From Dermanyssus gallinae (lineage: Eukaryota > Arthropoda > Arachnida > Mesostigmata > Dermanyssidae), in NCBI GenBank assembly GCA_003439945.1, contig QVRM01002140.1, positions 27,311 to 91,310 of the forward strand: DNA of 64,000 nt, in the 5' to 3' direction. Positions 42,728 to 54,262 of this stretch are shown piece by piece; the stretch's first letter is position 1, and each line of letters opens with the position of its first letter. A model generated the notes under the pieces. It worked only from the letters and a program-made list of their open reading frames with translations, was not told the DNA's origin and did no database searches. Position numbers and translations under genes: made by a program.

Positions 42728-44560
42728 TTGAAGGAGGCTGCTTGCAAGAGTAACCTTGAGAATTTGTCTCTCTCATCTCAACGTCTAGCCGTTGACGAGC
42801 AGTCGGCCACACTCTTGGAAAGTTACAGAATGGCCCGCAAGGACCTTCAAAGGCTCATCTGGAAGAGTAAGGTACAAGCGTGGAAACAGCTGACAGAAGA
42901 CGTGGAGATAGCGGCGTGTGGTGGTTACCGTACCGAATCGTTATGGCCAAGCTCCTAGTGCCTCTTTGAGCCCCCCCCCGGATGTTCTAAAAGATCAGGT
43001 ATATAGCTTGTTTCCAATTTATATGTGGAGAGGCGACGGGGAGGAGCCCGTGGCTGCCAAAGAAGATATTCTTAAGGTGACGTTGGAGGAAGTCGAGCGA
43101 GTACGGCAACGATTGACACCCGGTAGAGTCCCAGCCCGGATGAAGTACCCCCTGGAGCGGCGAGGCTGCTGGTGTAGCGATGAAAGAAGCTGTATCAAGC
43201 ACTGGTGATGCGCCTTTTAAGAGAAGGGCGATTTCCGCGGCTGTGGAAAAACGTCAACATGGTCCTGATCCCCAAACCAGCAGGAGAGGGCAATGCCCCA
43301 ACAGGTAGTTTTTCTTTCCGGTCCATATGTCTCCATGACACAATGACAATGAGCATGATCCTGGAACATGTTATTGTTGAGAGGCTTACCGCCGAGATTA
43401 GGCTCAAATGGGCCTTGTCAGACGCCCAGTACGGTTTCCGCAAGGGAAAATCCACGCTTGGTGCCGTTACACGGTTTCTGGAATGGGCGACAGAACAGTT
43501 AACGACGACGCCGAAAACAAGTGACTTTGTTGTGCATGTCTTCCTGAATATCAAGAATGCCTCCAACTTTATGAGCTATGAGGTGGCGGTGGGACGCGAT
43601 GAGGCGCAATGACATATCACCATACACTCGCCGGGTAATTTCGTCCTACCTTTCTAAAAAAAAGACTGTCGGCCGCTGGCCAGGAGTATGAGATCTCTGC
43701 GGGGCTTCCTCAGGGGTCGGTCTTGGGGCCGATTTTGTGGAACCTAGCCTATGACGGGGTCCTTGAGCTGCCGGACTTACCGGCGGTGCCGAAATGGTAG
43801 CATACGCCGATGACTTGTCGCTAGTTATCACGGCACGGGAAATTGGGGTCCTGAAGTATACCGCTATTGAAGCCGTGGAGCAGGTGGCAGAGTGGATGGG
43901 AGATCATTTTCTAAGACTGGTCCCGCACAAGACGGTAGCACTGTACCTAACAGGCAAGAAGAAAACCAGGAACATCCGCCTGCGTCTGAACGGTCATCCT
44001 GTCAAGCTTGCTCGGACAGCAAAGTACCTCGGAGTAGTGCTTGATAAAGGTCTCAATGGATCGACGCATATCCAGCATGTGGCTGGCAAAGTTCACAAAG
44101 TCGCGGCCGGCTTGGCGCGAGTGCCCAGAGTCTGTGGCTGCAAAGAAGGCAGGTGGCGTCTACTGGCTAATGTAGCAGAGTCGGTAGGGCTATACGCGGC
44201 TCCAGTGTGGGCAGACATGGAGCTGGGGACACAAAGACACAGGAGTGCGCTTCGATCGTCACAGCGGCCAGTCATTCGTGTCTGCCGGGCTTACTGCACG
44301 GTGTCGACCGCTCTAATCTTCATCACTTCGCTCAAATCAATCTAAACTTAACAACGGCTATTTCAAGCACAATCGCCTGGTGGCATGCTGAATGGGTCGC
44401 AGTGCAGCCGGGAGACCCTTCGAGACTTCGTCCCTGACTTAAAGGCGTGGAGCGACTGTAACCACGATGAGCTGTCTTATGGTATGACACAGGTGCTGGC
44501 CGGGTACGGCCAGTTCCAAAAATACATGAGAGAAACATGAGGCGCCGGATGATGCCAGAG
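42728..44560 (+). pseudogene. R1-like ORF2 remnant: linker, RT and post-RT segments
   Basis: Linker: SYRMARKDLQRLIWKSKVQA. RT pieces: MRLLREGRFPRLWKNVNMVL, IPKP, QYGFRKGKSTLGAV and VFLNIKNASNFMSYEVAV (the motif A region reads NIKNASN, with no D in LNIKN). After a gap comes YADDLSLVITAREIGVL (43801-43850, motif C intact) with KYLGVVLDKGLNGSTHI and AESVGLYAAPVWADMELGTQ. The 44320-44345 end is a scrambled junction compared with the second copy at 53990-54050. The endonuclease is absent. Confidence 0.75.
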
Positions 44561-45660
44561 TGGAGTAGAATGTAAGGGTTGGTGCAATACCGCTCCCATG
44601 GATTCGAAGCAATGCCTACGCAATTACCGATCCCTGATGGTGGGTGGGGGGGGGGGGGTAAAGTAATGCTGAGATGTTTCAGAAAAACAGAAAACGTGCA
44701 TCAAACTCTACGATATCATTATCGGACAAGGCGTATAGAGAAACTGTTCGACAGCGCAACAAAGCGGCCGCCGCAAGTCCGATCGGCGTCGAAATGCGAT
44801 TGGTGTATCGCATCGGCCGGCTAAAGCGACAGTCGGCACTCGACAGTCAATGCCAAAAATCAAAAGCATAAAAAAGGAACGTACATAATGCAGCGAGCCT
44901 ACGACCTGGCGAAATTGTAGTAAACAGATTACCGCATTGTTTATTCGTATAATAGAAATATTGGTACAAAAAGCTGCAGTTTAACCGGGCAGCCCACGAA
45001 CCCGCCATCACGTGCAGCCAGCAAGAATTATAATATATGCGAATAGTGTGGGTGAACCCGCGCAGTCTTCATTCTACGGTCTGTCAGCAACAACGACATA
45101 CTAACACCGCGTAGCAATCTGCCACCTACGTCACAGCACCCATAACAAGAACATAACTATCATCATCAGCCTCAGTCCAGCATCGGTTCACGTCATCACG
45201 TCTCACAGCAGCCAAAAGAACTTCGCAGGAACAACTCAATTCGATTTCGAGAAACGTGTAGAAAATGTTTGCAAGAGTCGGAACGAAGGTGACGCAAGTG
45301 CATTGCAGCGGGTGGGAGTTGTTTTGTAAAGAACAAAACCCTTTAAAATAATAAACAAATCCTTCGGCTTTAATAAATTTGTTGTAGGATTTTTTTGGTC
45401 CGCTTTCGTACGTTGGAAGCAATCGATTCAGTGGCGATGAACTTCGAACAAAGCGACCAATCAATAAAGGTAACCGAAGTTAGATTCGAGACGACCGAAT
45501 CAACCAAATCCACCGATAACACGTTTCCTATATACAAGGATAATATGCAAACTCTTTGAGTACGGCCAATTGGTCAATATGATTAGCAGCTTTCTAGTGC
45601 CTAACGGTGCTAATTAACTCAAATAAACCTTAAATTGCTCTTTTCCGTACAGCTTGCTCC
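44561..45660. other. Unit A non-coding stretch with G-run
   Basis: Contains a run of 13 G at 44646-44658. The rest, including a minus-strand 112-residue frame without an ATG (45126-45464), is repeated in unit B (54263-55420) without evidence of coding. The pattern AATAAACAAATCC, then ATTCAGTGGCGATGAAC, near 45340-45440 looked like the end of a long terminal repeat with a primer site, but I found no partner. Confidence 0.4.
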
Positions 45661-45668
45661 TCTACTCG

Positions 45669-45750
45669 TGTGATCGATTGGGCTTTGAATAAACTGGTAT
45701 GATCGATTTGATGTTAAATCTACTTGTATGATCGATTTGGCGGTAAATGG
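45669..45750. repeat. 29-bp minisatellite, about 3 units (unit A)
   Basis: Units begin TGTGATCGATTGGG (45669), TATGATCGATTTGATG (45698) and TATGATCGATTTGGCG (45727). The unit B array at 55422-55532 has about four. Confidence 0.8.
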
Positions 45751-47231
45751 TTCTGCTCTTAAAGTTTCTTTCACCTGCGTTGGCCTTGTTGATTATGAGA
45801 GGGTGGGTGACCCGGGCTGATTACTCTATCCTGGTGGTTCAACGTAATTCTCCCCCGCCAGAGGTGGCGCTTATTTACTTCCGAGCCGCCGTCAACGCAT
45901 GTGAACTGTCACGTGATCTCGCTCAGCTTGATCACCTATTCCAGAATGTTCCTCGCGGTTGATATTATTAGGAGAGAGGCCTGAAGGAACTAATGAATAT
46001 ATAGAGAGCTTAATCTCAGATTTAAGGATTGGAAGTAGCTTGGTAACGAAATTATTATTATTAATACTTTTTTATTCTCAGTTTTATTATTGTTTCTTTT
46101 TGAGCGCACTTTTATTTAACTACCGCTAGTTTTATACAACAACATAAACATGTCAACATTGTGCAAACTCCTCAATATAGATGGTTGTGTGCTTTTGAGT
46201 GTATTTGCAAGTAACCAATAAGTGATGTTATTTATTTAGTTAAATAAAGAGCAAGTGTCTGTGGATAGCATGCTATGATAATCAGCGATTTTATTTTAAA
46301 TGTGTTAACTTAGCTTGCCCTGTAGCATTATCGTATCGAGCTGCCTCTCGTAACATCTAATACACGCGGTCCCATGTAACGTCTGTTAATAATATTTACA
46401 TATTATTACATGTTTTTAATAATATTTAATATGATTAAATTAATAAACCTAAGAGATCACAAATGAATAACTTGGAGGCAATGGTAATGTTGATTAGTTT
46501 CCCTAGAATTTAAATCCGCAATTAACATTACCACGCGAGAGGACCTTGTTATCAACAATGCTCTTAAGCATATTCACTATTATTAGATGTTACAAGAGAT
46601 TACAGAAATAATTGTACATTGTTGGAATTGTTAAAAGCTTTACAGAAATAATTGTGAATGTAACAAATGGATGTCTCTAAAAGAGGTGTGTGGCAACTTA
46701 AGTGTATTTGCAGATCTTGTTCTTACCGTAATTAGAAGAAATCTGGGTCGACAATTTTCTCTGGCTGCAGAGGGCCCTCATGCTTAAAAGAGAAGGCCCC
46801 CGAGAAGAGCACACGTGGCGAGCGTACAGAAAACGGTGGCCAATGCTGCATAAAAGGCACTGTTTGGCTTTTTTCAACAGATAATCCCTGTCTGAAGGTA
46901 AATATGCCTAAAACACATAACAAATTGCTGTGTGTGACTTTTTTAGTACAGTGGCAACCACGTTTTAGACAGCGATAATCTAATAATCATTGCAGCTGGT
47001 TGAAAGTTTATGTTATTGTTAATGGATTTAACAAGTTAAATTCGGCGTTTAACAATTACTGCATACAGCGTATGACACTTTAGTAAGTAAATTTTATTTA
47101 GAGATGAAAGTATGGGTACCCTTATTGGGTAGCACAAAGCAAAGGTAGACAAAACTGAAATGACATGCTTCATTTCTCCCTCCCAAGCAAAATATGGACT
47201 ACTCACAACATTCGTGACACGGGTGCAACCT
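45751..47231. other. AT-rich stretch, unit A, no recognised gene
   Basis: Only short chance frames. It has repeated AATAATATTT words and the related pair GGTAATGTTGATT and AATTAACATTACC near 46480-46530, which could pair. The unit B equivalent is 55533-57018. Confidence 0.45.
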
Positions 47232-47246
47232 AGTTGTACAAAACCA

Positions 47247-47846
47247 ATATCCGCAAGCTGGTCCCTAACATCAAGGACTGGCTGTACCGGCCCGGTGGGG
47301 AGCTCACCTTCCACACCACCCAGGTTTTGACGGGGCACGGCGACTTTCAGTCGTACCTGTTCAGGATCGGGAAAGCCCCCAGCCCCACGTGCGTCCATTG
47401 CGGCAATAGACTCTGAGGACACTCCAGAGCACACAGCTCTGGCGTGTCCCGCCTAGGCGGAACAGCGTCACCCCTTGAGGACTCTAAAGAAAACGCACAT
47501 TTTAATCTACGCAACGTCGTTCTGAAGATGACGGAATCTCTGGAACACTGGAACCTGGCAAGAGCGGTTTTTAACAAGATTTTACAAGCTAAGACAGCGG
47601 CCAACATGCTGCGACTTTTGCGATTCCCTACGGCTCCCGGGGACAACTTTCGCCAGGAGTAAGGAGACTCGCCCCCTCTGACTGTTTGATGCATGCGTAA
47701 GTAGTTCCCAGTCAGTTGGGGGACGGGGACATGACTGGTTTTTAGTGGGTTGAAGCCCCACACTACCGGCCCACACTTGCAGGGACTTCCTGCTGTGGTG
47801 CCCGTGTGTGCAACCGCATTTTCCAGTTAGTCCTCTAAAAAAAAAA
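47247..47846 (+). mobile_element. 5'-truncated R1-clade copy with 15-bp target duplication (unit A)
   Basis: Inserted between two copies of AGTTGTACAAAACCA (47232-47246 and 47847-47861). It belongs to the same family as 17882-21147. It carries KLVPNIKDWLYRPGGELTFH, TQVLTGHGDFQSYLFRIGK and CVHCGNRL, then after a one-base insertion near 47412 the C-terminal tail to the stop at about 47662. The family 3' UTR follows, ending in about 11 A. Only the last 140 or so residues of ORF2 are present. Confidence 0.88.
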
Positions 47847-47861
47847 AGTTGTACAAAACCA

Positions 47862-49224
47862 TTGATTGTGTCAGATGGCTCGGCTACCATATTTCTGATG
47901 GACGACCGCAAAACCGTGCATGATAAAATTACAAGTCAAGGAAACAAATTAGGCTATTTGGGTACGTAATCCCGAACTTGGTTAGTCAATATACACGCGG
48001 AAAAGTTGCGCGCATTATAGCACTAACGTGTGCACCTTGCAATCTCTTACGCTCCTCAGCAGTGGCTCGCCATACTCGTGTAAGTTCTACGGGCGCCGAC
48101 GTATGCATACACAAGAGTTTAATTCAGTCAAACAAACATTCCTTTTTATGTTGCTGCTTGCCCATTGGCGAACAACGACACGAACTCGCAAATTCAACGC
48201 GGCCGAGCTTCTCATGAAAAGTACGTGAGGTGCGTACGCGCGTACAATACATTTGCGGAGGCTGTAGTTACGCGTATATTTGTTGTGTAAGTTAACTCGT
48301 CGGTCAATGACAGCTTACTGTCTACTTTTATTATGCGGGCTTAAGCGCTAGATATGGCGCATCTCCATTAATATATTTGCCTTGAGAAAATTAAAACAAA
48401 ACAGTGCTCTTCTAGGTGGCAACTTAGAAAGCATACTCCAACTCGACATTTAAATGCCGAAATTCCAGAGCAGAACACGAAGGCTGCACGAAGACCTTAA
48501 GCCAAAAAAGCCAAAAGTTTCGTGAGGGTGCTTTGCTCGAAATGTTACCTGAAAACGACACGCAGCACATCTGGTCCTTCTTTTCTTGTCATTGTCACTT
48601 TTAACTTGAAGGCGTTTAGAGCAAGAATTTGGCTTAAATACAATATTGAGGCGGAAGCGTCGGAATCGTCAGCAAGCAAAAACGCATTACTAACACTTTA
48701 TTAAGAAAATTGCTTTAATGACGTCAAGGGCTCTAATGTTCTATTTACATCAATAAGGCCAAAGATTTATATTCCATGCGAGTCACGGATGCGGTACAGT
48801 CATAGAGTTACTTCTACAGACAAGATGCTGAAATAAACATCCCTCTCAGGCCTGGTTAGTTGTAGCTGGTGATAAATAAAACTATCAAATAGCAAGTATC
48901 TCAATAAGAGAAGATTACTCTGAGAGAGCAATAGCTTTCTACCAAGTGCACTTGTTCACTGTGATAACGTAGTTCATGTGCCGAGCAACGGTATTAATAA
49001 CAACCAACTGACATTGTCTCCTTCCGGGTACCAAGTCGTCTGATTAAAGGTTAATGCTTGCGCATCTTATTATCGAGAACATTCTGCATGACCCTCATAA
49101 GTACGCTAAACACTTCTTCAGCGTTTTTTCAGACGCCAATATCGCGATACAGCGTCTTAAAGGGCGCTGAAGAAGATCTTCTGCAAAGGCTAGCAAAAGA
49201 GATAAAATTTGGCTAGCAAAAGAG
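47862..49224. other. Unit A intervening sequence, no recognised gene
   Basis: No motifs. 48180-48680 is the most diverged part between the units; 48705-49590 is almost identical to 58500-59385. Confidence 0.5.
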
Positions 49225-50668
49225 ACGATACTTACACTCCCGCCGCCCACGTAAGTTACGCGTTGGCCTATGACAGGAGCGCCCGCCAGCCCGAATAGAC
49301 AGGCCAGCAGCTCCCCCACCCTCCCCCCTATCGAGGTTCGGAATGGAGGTACCACACTACTCCTACCCGACAATTAGACATACAGTCACCTCGCGATTCC
49401 GCGTTACACCCCGGAATATACTCACCCCCCCGAAGGGTGGCTCGACCCACTCCAGAGCAGGGGTTCCCCACCACTGCGAAAGACAGCAGCGGAGCCAGAC
49501 GGTCCTCTCGCCGGGAGGTCTGCGTTCATGTGGCTAACTCGCTCTCGTTGTGCCTATTAAGCCAAGGCAGCAGGCGTCCCAGTCGGTACCACCGGGTTGC
49601 TAAAGCCCGGGGCGTTGACCGACCGGCCCGGGTTTCGTGTGCAGCACACTTCCCCCGTACATTTAAAGTAGCCTTAACAGCCCTTGAATGGGCCATGACA
49701 TTAGCTATAAAATAGATCAAGTACGTGGTCCACCAGATCCTTCCACCAGAGCAATTTGGTTTTCAAAGAGGTCGGAGAACACGTGGCGCACGCTGGCCTA
49801 CGGGAGGGGCACACCCATAAGGTTAGGGCGGGGGTCCCGCAGGGGTCCGTCTTCAGTCCGGTTCTTTAGAACATCGCCTATGACAGAGTCCTGCGCAAGC
49901 CCGACCTGCCAGAAGGAGTTCAAACGACTGCATACACATAAGGGGAGGGGGCAGAGATGCGCGTCGCCAACTGCTGGCGGCCGTAGCGGAATCCACGGCC
50001 TTGTACGGGGCCCCGGTTTGGGCCGACCTTGACCTGCGGACCCAATGTAACCGCGGGGCTCTCCATGCCGCCCAGCGCACCATGGCTATGCGCGTCTGCA
50101 GAGCCTACAGGACCATTAGTACCGACATCCTGGTGGTGCTATTGCGTCAACTCCCGTTGAACTTACTCGCAAACAAGCGTGCCAAGCAGAGGCTGGATGG
50201 GGATCTCAATTGGACTCAGGCGAGGGACTGGGCCTCCACGTGGGTTAACCCCCCTCATCCCGGCGGTCTCATCCCGGATTTACAAGCCTGGTACGGAGGC
50301 TCAACGCCGGGACCGCTCACGTACTTCGCCACCCAGGCTCTGACGGGTCATGGCCAGTTCCAGGTCTACATGCAAAGAATAGGAAAATCACAGACGGCCT
50401 TCTGCGTCCTGCAGATCACACAGTCGCCGACTGTCCCTCGCTCTCTCGACATTGCCACAACTTAGGCTACGTGGTCTCTGGACAGGGAACAGCGGAGATC
50501 GTGTCTCGCATGAACTCCGCCGCCGCTGACTGGATGGACGGAATTCAAAATCTCGACTCTGTCATGAGGGAGAAGACGCGACAGGAAGAGGCCCGGAGGA
50601 CCAGACTGACACGGGGATCAGTTCCAACCCTCCCCGGCTCAGTCCTCAAAGACACAGGTGAGGGTTGA
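49225..50668 (+). pseudogene. GC-rich repeat joined to R1-clade ORF2 fragment (unit A)
   Basis: 49225-49700 is the GC-rich repeat described at 24180. R1-type RT follows at once: HQILPPEQFGFQRGR (about 49735-49775), then VRAGVPQGSV (motif B, about 49830). The catalytic core is deleted and the post-RT part resumes at about 49960 with ALYGAPVWADLDLRTQCNRG, CRAYRTISTDILVVLLRQLP, TYFATQALTGHGQFQVYMQR and IGK. The frame stops at 50465. The tail at 50471-50668 encodes a charged C-terminal end. A third R1-like family in this window. Internally deleted and inactive. Confidence 0.72.
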
Positions 50669-50869
50669 GCACGAAGCTCCCCCGTCCTGGTTTTGGAAAC
50701 TGCTTTACAATTTTGAGCCGGGAGGAAGTTGGGAGGTGGTTTTTAGTGAGTATTACACGCGGACATAATGGGATCATATACTCTCCGCCGGTGCTGGGCC
50801 TCATACTGTCCGCCATTAACACCAGCGGGCGTACGTAAAAGCATTTTGCGCTCTTAAAAAGCTAAATGT

Positions 50870-51905
50870 AGATCCCCGGCAAGGCGGCCCATTGAGCTGC
50901 GTCTCCTTCACTCTCCTGTTTGCCAATTTTGTCGGTTATATTCAACAGAAGTTCCAGAAGGCCACAGTTGTGATGTACGCCAATGACATAGTGGTCGCTC
51001 ATCATGACCTGGGTGCCATCAAGCGTATCACTTGCCTGGCGTAAGTGTTCCTTGTTTCAGGTGGCTGGAAATAAACGCCATGATGACCAAGGCTATAAAA
51101 TTCAGAAGAGGAGATCGATTGGCTGCTAAAGACGTTATATGTTGTGGCGGCCAATCCTTGGAACCCAAACTCTTTATGCTATTTAGGGCTTCGGCTTTAT
51201 TACACTGGGACGACCTTCACTGCTTACATCGTCGTGACAGTGCGCACAGCTCTAATCTCTCTTTATGGAGAGGTAGGCGACGTCTGTCCCGACGGCAGTG
51301 GCACTTTTCTACCTTAAGATTGTCGCAAGGCTGATCTATGGTTTTGCAGTGTATGGAACACCTCACTCGGGCAAACTTTGGTTTGTTTAAAATGCGTTTT
51401 ACAATGCACAGGAAGCGAGTAATTTTCCTGGCAATGCGGACAAGAAGCCGCTTTGTGTACCTATAATAAGGCCGCGCACCGGTTGTTGAAATAATTCGAT
51501 TGAGGTTGAAGAGGCCGCGAACATTACCATTGAATGGGAAAATAAAGTGAAACAAGTCCGACGACAGGTTAGACCTGGATATTTTCAGTGCCTCTCGCCT
51601 CTGGTCTGGTCTTGCATGTGACAATCGCCACGTCTCTACCAGATGCATAGTTCACCGCTACCATCACCTGGTCTGTTCAAACTCGAGCTTCCACGAGGAG
51701 TACACAGAGTGAATCTTTCCACTGAGCTCTCAGGTGTGTACGAAGTTTTATGGGTCTGCCTGCCTGGCTCTTGCGAAAAGATCGCTGCACTGCCTCTCCT
51801 AAATAACATGCCGCGAGCAGTTGACTGTATAATTGTATAATCTGTATAGCTATCTATGTTATATGCGTGTTCAATATGAGTGAAATAAATATGATGATGA
51901 GAAGT
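50870..51905 (+). pseudogene. LINE RT fragment with YANDIV motif (unit A)
   Basis: Reads DPRQGGPLSCVSFTLLFANF (motif B region, about 50872-50930), then ATVVMYANDIVVAHHDLGAI (50963-51022), where motif C is YAND instead of YADD. It continues AMMTKAIKFRRGDRLAAKDV, ICCGGQSLE (about 51077-51165), and later ALISLYGEV and LIYGFAVYGTP in another frame. The end is an AATAAATATGATGATGA tail near 51885-51900, typical of a LINE 3' end. Unrelated to the R1 copies next to it. Confidence 0.65.
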
Positions 51906-51944
51906 GCGCTAAGTAGAGTGAGCATTTGTAGCCTGCCCCTACTG

Positions 51945-52255
51945 CTTCGAGACAAGGACACCGGCCGTAATCTCAAAACCTGATTTGAAATCAATAAAGA
52001 CCGCAACCATAGAAAGGTTTTTCCGGATTGATGAGATACTGACTTGCTTGAGAGGTTATTACAGGCTGTGATAATAAAGCGCCAAGTCCTAGAGCGATGC
52101 TGCTCATCTGGTACGACAGGCTGTGCTGTCAGAAAACCCGTAAAGCCCCTCGTAAGTATGCTTAAAAGTAGCTTTTGGGTACAGCTCCTTTCTTATATCG
52201 GTTATGCAAAAGAGTACGAAGTGTCACTTTCAGTATCTCCTTAAAGGGGGCACTT
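51945..52255 (-). pseudogene. Antisense RT fragment with motif A (unit A)
   Basis: The minus strand carries HTYEGLTGFLTA, then SVSHQSGKNLSMVAVFIDFK and SGFEITAGVL, where VFIDFKSGFE resembles RT motif A with the aspartate kept. This copy is frameshifted compared with unit B. Short, and assigned by one motif only. Confidence 0.4.
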
Positions 52256-53196
52256 TGATTATATGGATGAAATGTAATAACTTATAAACCTCAATCATAA
52301 AGCATTTCTTAACTGTATGTAATTTTTGGTAGCACTCACCATCTCCATCCAAAATATGGGAAAAATTATTTTCGGGACTTTTTCTGTTTTCAAAGGTATC
52401 AGCCTTAGATTAATCTGAGCCCGTATTCTCTTGTCCACGGTCATGCCGGTTCTCTAGAACGATAAATTAAAGGGATATTATGATATGGTTGATCCCCTTA
52501 GCTCCGATAAATTATTTTATCTAAAGATAAAAGCATCTAGCAGGTCTTTCTACGGTAAAGCTGTAGTAACACATTAAACACTACTTTTAGTTGTATGCTA
52601 ATTTGAAGTGGAAAATACAATAGATTTAGACCATTGAATCTTGGGAGTTGTCGTTAATCCAACAGGATATACGAAGAATTTGCACGGAGCTTACAAGTGC
52701 TCACTGTGGCCGTTTAGTGACTCCATGGCGGCAGTTGGCAGTTTATAGTGAAACGTTCAACGTTTATATTTTGGCAATTGTTAATTGCCTGTACTCCTTC
52801 GCCAGACCGTGCGTTTGTACAATGGCGTGTCTTCAACTGCATTGTAGTATACACGGAACAGGCTATGGGTCTTCTCTGTGAAGGCAACTATATTCATTCA
52901 CGGATGTTACTTATTAGATCCCAACACAAGCTCCGACAAATCTTTTCATCATCTATCCAGACTACGGCTGTGCGAGTTTTTTTTTCTACCGTTCTTATTT
53001 TCTGTAGAATATTTCTAAAAGTTTTGCAGTCTCTGACGTCTCTCTGCTTTTAAGACGCCATTTAACCCACAAAAACTAGTGTTGGTATAAGATAGTGGTA
53101 CTAAGCTATGCTCGTACTATGTTAGTGCGACTGCAGGCTGAGCTTTCTGTGCAATGCAACAAAAATGCTAAAAATACGGCTAAAATATGCATACTC
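52256..53196. other. Unit A end, no recognised gene
   Basis: Unique-looking sequence, repeated at 62050-62994. A short ORF starting at 53119 crosses the unit boundary into the RT of unit B. Confidence 0.5.
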
Positions 53197-54262
53197 GTTG
53201 TGCTTGTCTTCCTGAATATCAAGAATGCCTTCAACTTCATGAGCTATGAGGTGGCGGTGGGACGCGATGAGGCGCAATGACATATCACCATACACTCGCC
53301 GGGTAATTTCGTCCTACCTTTCTGAAAAAAAAGACTGTCGGCCGCTCGCCAGGAGTATGAGATCTCTGCGGGGGTTCCTTGGGGGCCGGTTTTGGGGCCG
53401 ATTTTGTGGAACCTAGCCTATGACGGGGTCCTTGAGCTGCCGGACTTACCGGCGGTGCCGAGATGATAGCATACGCCGATGACTTGTCGCTAGTTATCAC
53501 GGCACGGGAAATTGGGGTCCTGGAGTATACCGCTATTGAAGCCGTGGAGCAGGTGGCAGAGTGGATGGGAGATCATTTTCTAAGACTGGTCTCGCATAAG
53601 ACGGAAGCACTGTACCTAACAGGCAAGAAGAAAACCAGGAACATCCGCCTGCGTCTGAACGGTCATCCTGTCAAGCTTGCTCGGACAGCAAAGTACCTCG
53701 GAGTCGTGCTTGATAAAGGTCTCAATGGATCGACGCATATCCAGCATGTGGCTGGCAAAGTTCACAAAGTCGCGGCCGGCTTGGCGCGGCTAATGCCCAG
53801 AGTCTGTGGCTGCAAAGAAGGCAGGTGGCGTCTACTGGCTAATGTAGCAGAGTCGGTAGGGCTATACGCGGCTCCAGTGTGGGCAGACATGGAGCTGGGG
53901 ACACAAAGACACAGGAGTGCGCTTCGATCGTCACAGCGGCCAGTCATTCGTGTCTGCCGGGCTTACTGCACGGTGTCGACCGCGGCCCTCCTGGTCCTGT
54001 CCAAGATATGCTGGCAAGTGAGCCGGCCGAAAGATGGAAGCATGGCAATCTAAACTTAACAACGGCTATTTCAAGCACAATCGCCTGGTGGCGTGCTGAA
54101 TGGGTCGCAGTGCAGCCGGGAGACCCTCCGAGACTTCGTCCCTGACTTAAAGGCGTGAAGCGACTGTAACCACGATAAGCTGTCTTATGGTATGACACAG
54201 GTGCTGGCCGGGTACGGCCAGTTCCAAAAATACATGAGAGAAACATGAGGCGCCGGATGATG
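53197..54262 (+). pseudogene. R1-like RT fragment, unit B copy
   Basis: The counterpart of 43529-44560, beginning mid-RT at VFLNIKNAFNFMSYEVAV because the duplication breakpoint falls there. AYADDLSLVITAREIGVL (53470-53523) holds motif C. ARLMPRVCGCKEGRWRLLAN and STAALLVLSKI (to about 54010) read better than in unit A. It ends with the same GYGQFQKYMRET block near 54208-54245. Confidence 0.75.

Larger units (their letters stand above)
40560..44560 (+). mobile_element. R1-clade retrotransposon with gag-like ORF1, internally deleted
   Basis: A purine-rich, charged 5' part (about 40560-40940) leads into gag-like ORF1 (about 41150-42715) and then ORF2, which lacks its endonuclease and starts at the linker (42728). 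The RT and post-RT segments run to about 44560, where a GYGQFQKYMRET block is followed by loss of similarity. The left boundary of the tandem duplication (43529) falls inside its RT. Numerous frameshifts and stops. Confidence 0.7.
43529..53196. repeat. Tandem segmental duplication, unit A
   Basis: 9,668 bases, followed directly by unit B (53197-62994), which repeats them in the same order and orientation. Unit A starts at GTTGTGC (43529), inside an R1-like RT, and ends at ATATGCATACTC (53185-53196). Sequence left of 43529 is not repeated before 53197, and sequence right of 62994 is not found at 53197. I see at most a base or two of microhomology at the junction. Confidence 0.92.

Noticed and set aside
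44900..45440. Possible solo long terminal repeat followed by a primer-binding-like GTGGCGATGAAC
   Set aside because: No second repeat, no retroviral-type genes beside it and no target duplication were found; a single CA-GTGGCGA word is weak evidence.
45126..45464. 112-residue minus-strand frame conserved in both duplicated units
   Set aside because: It has no ATG at its start, and conservation is explained by the recent duplication. No protein family resemblance.
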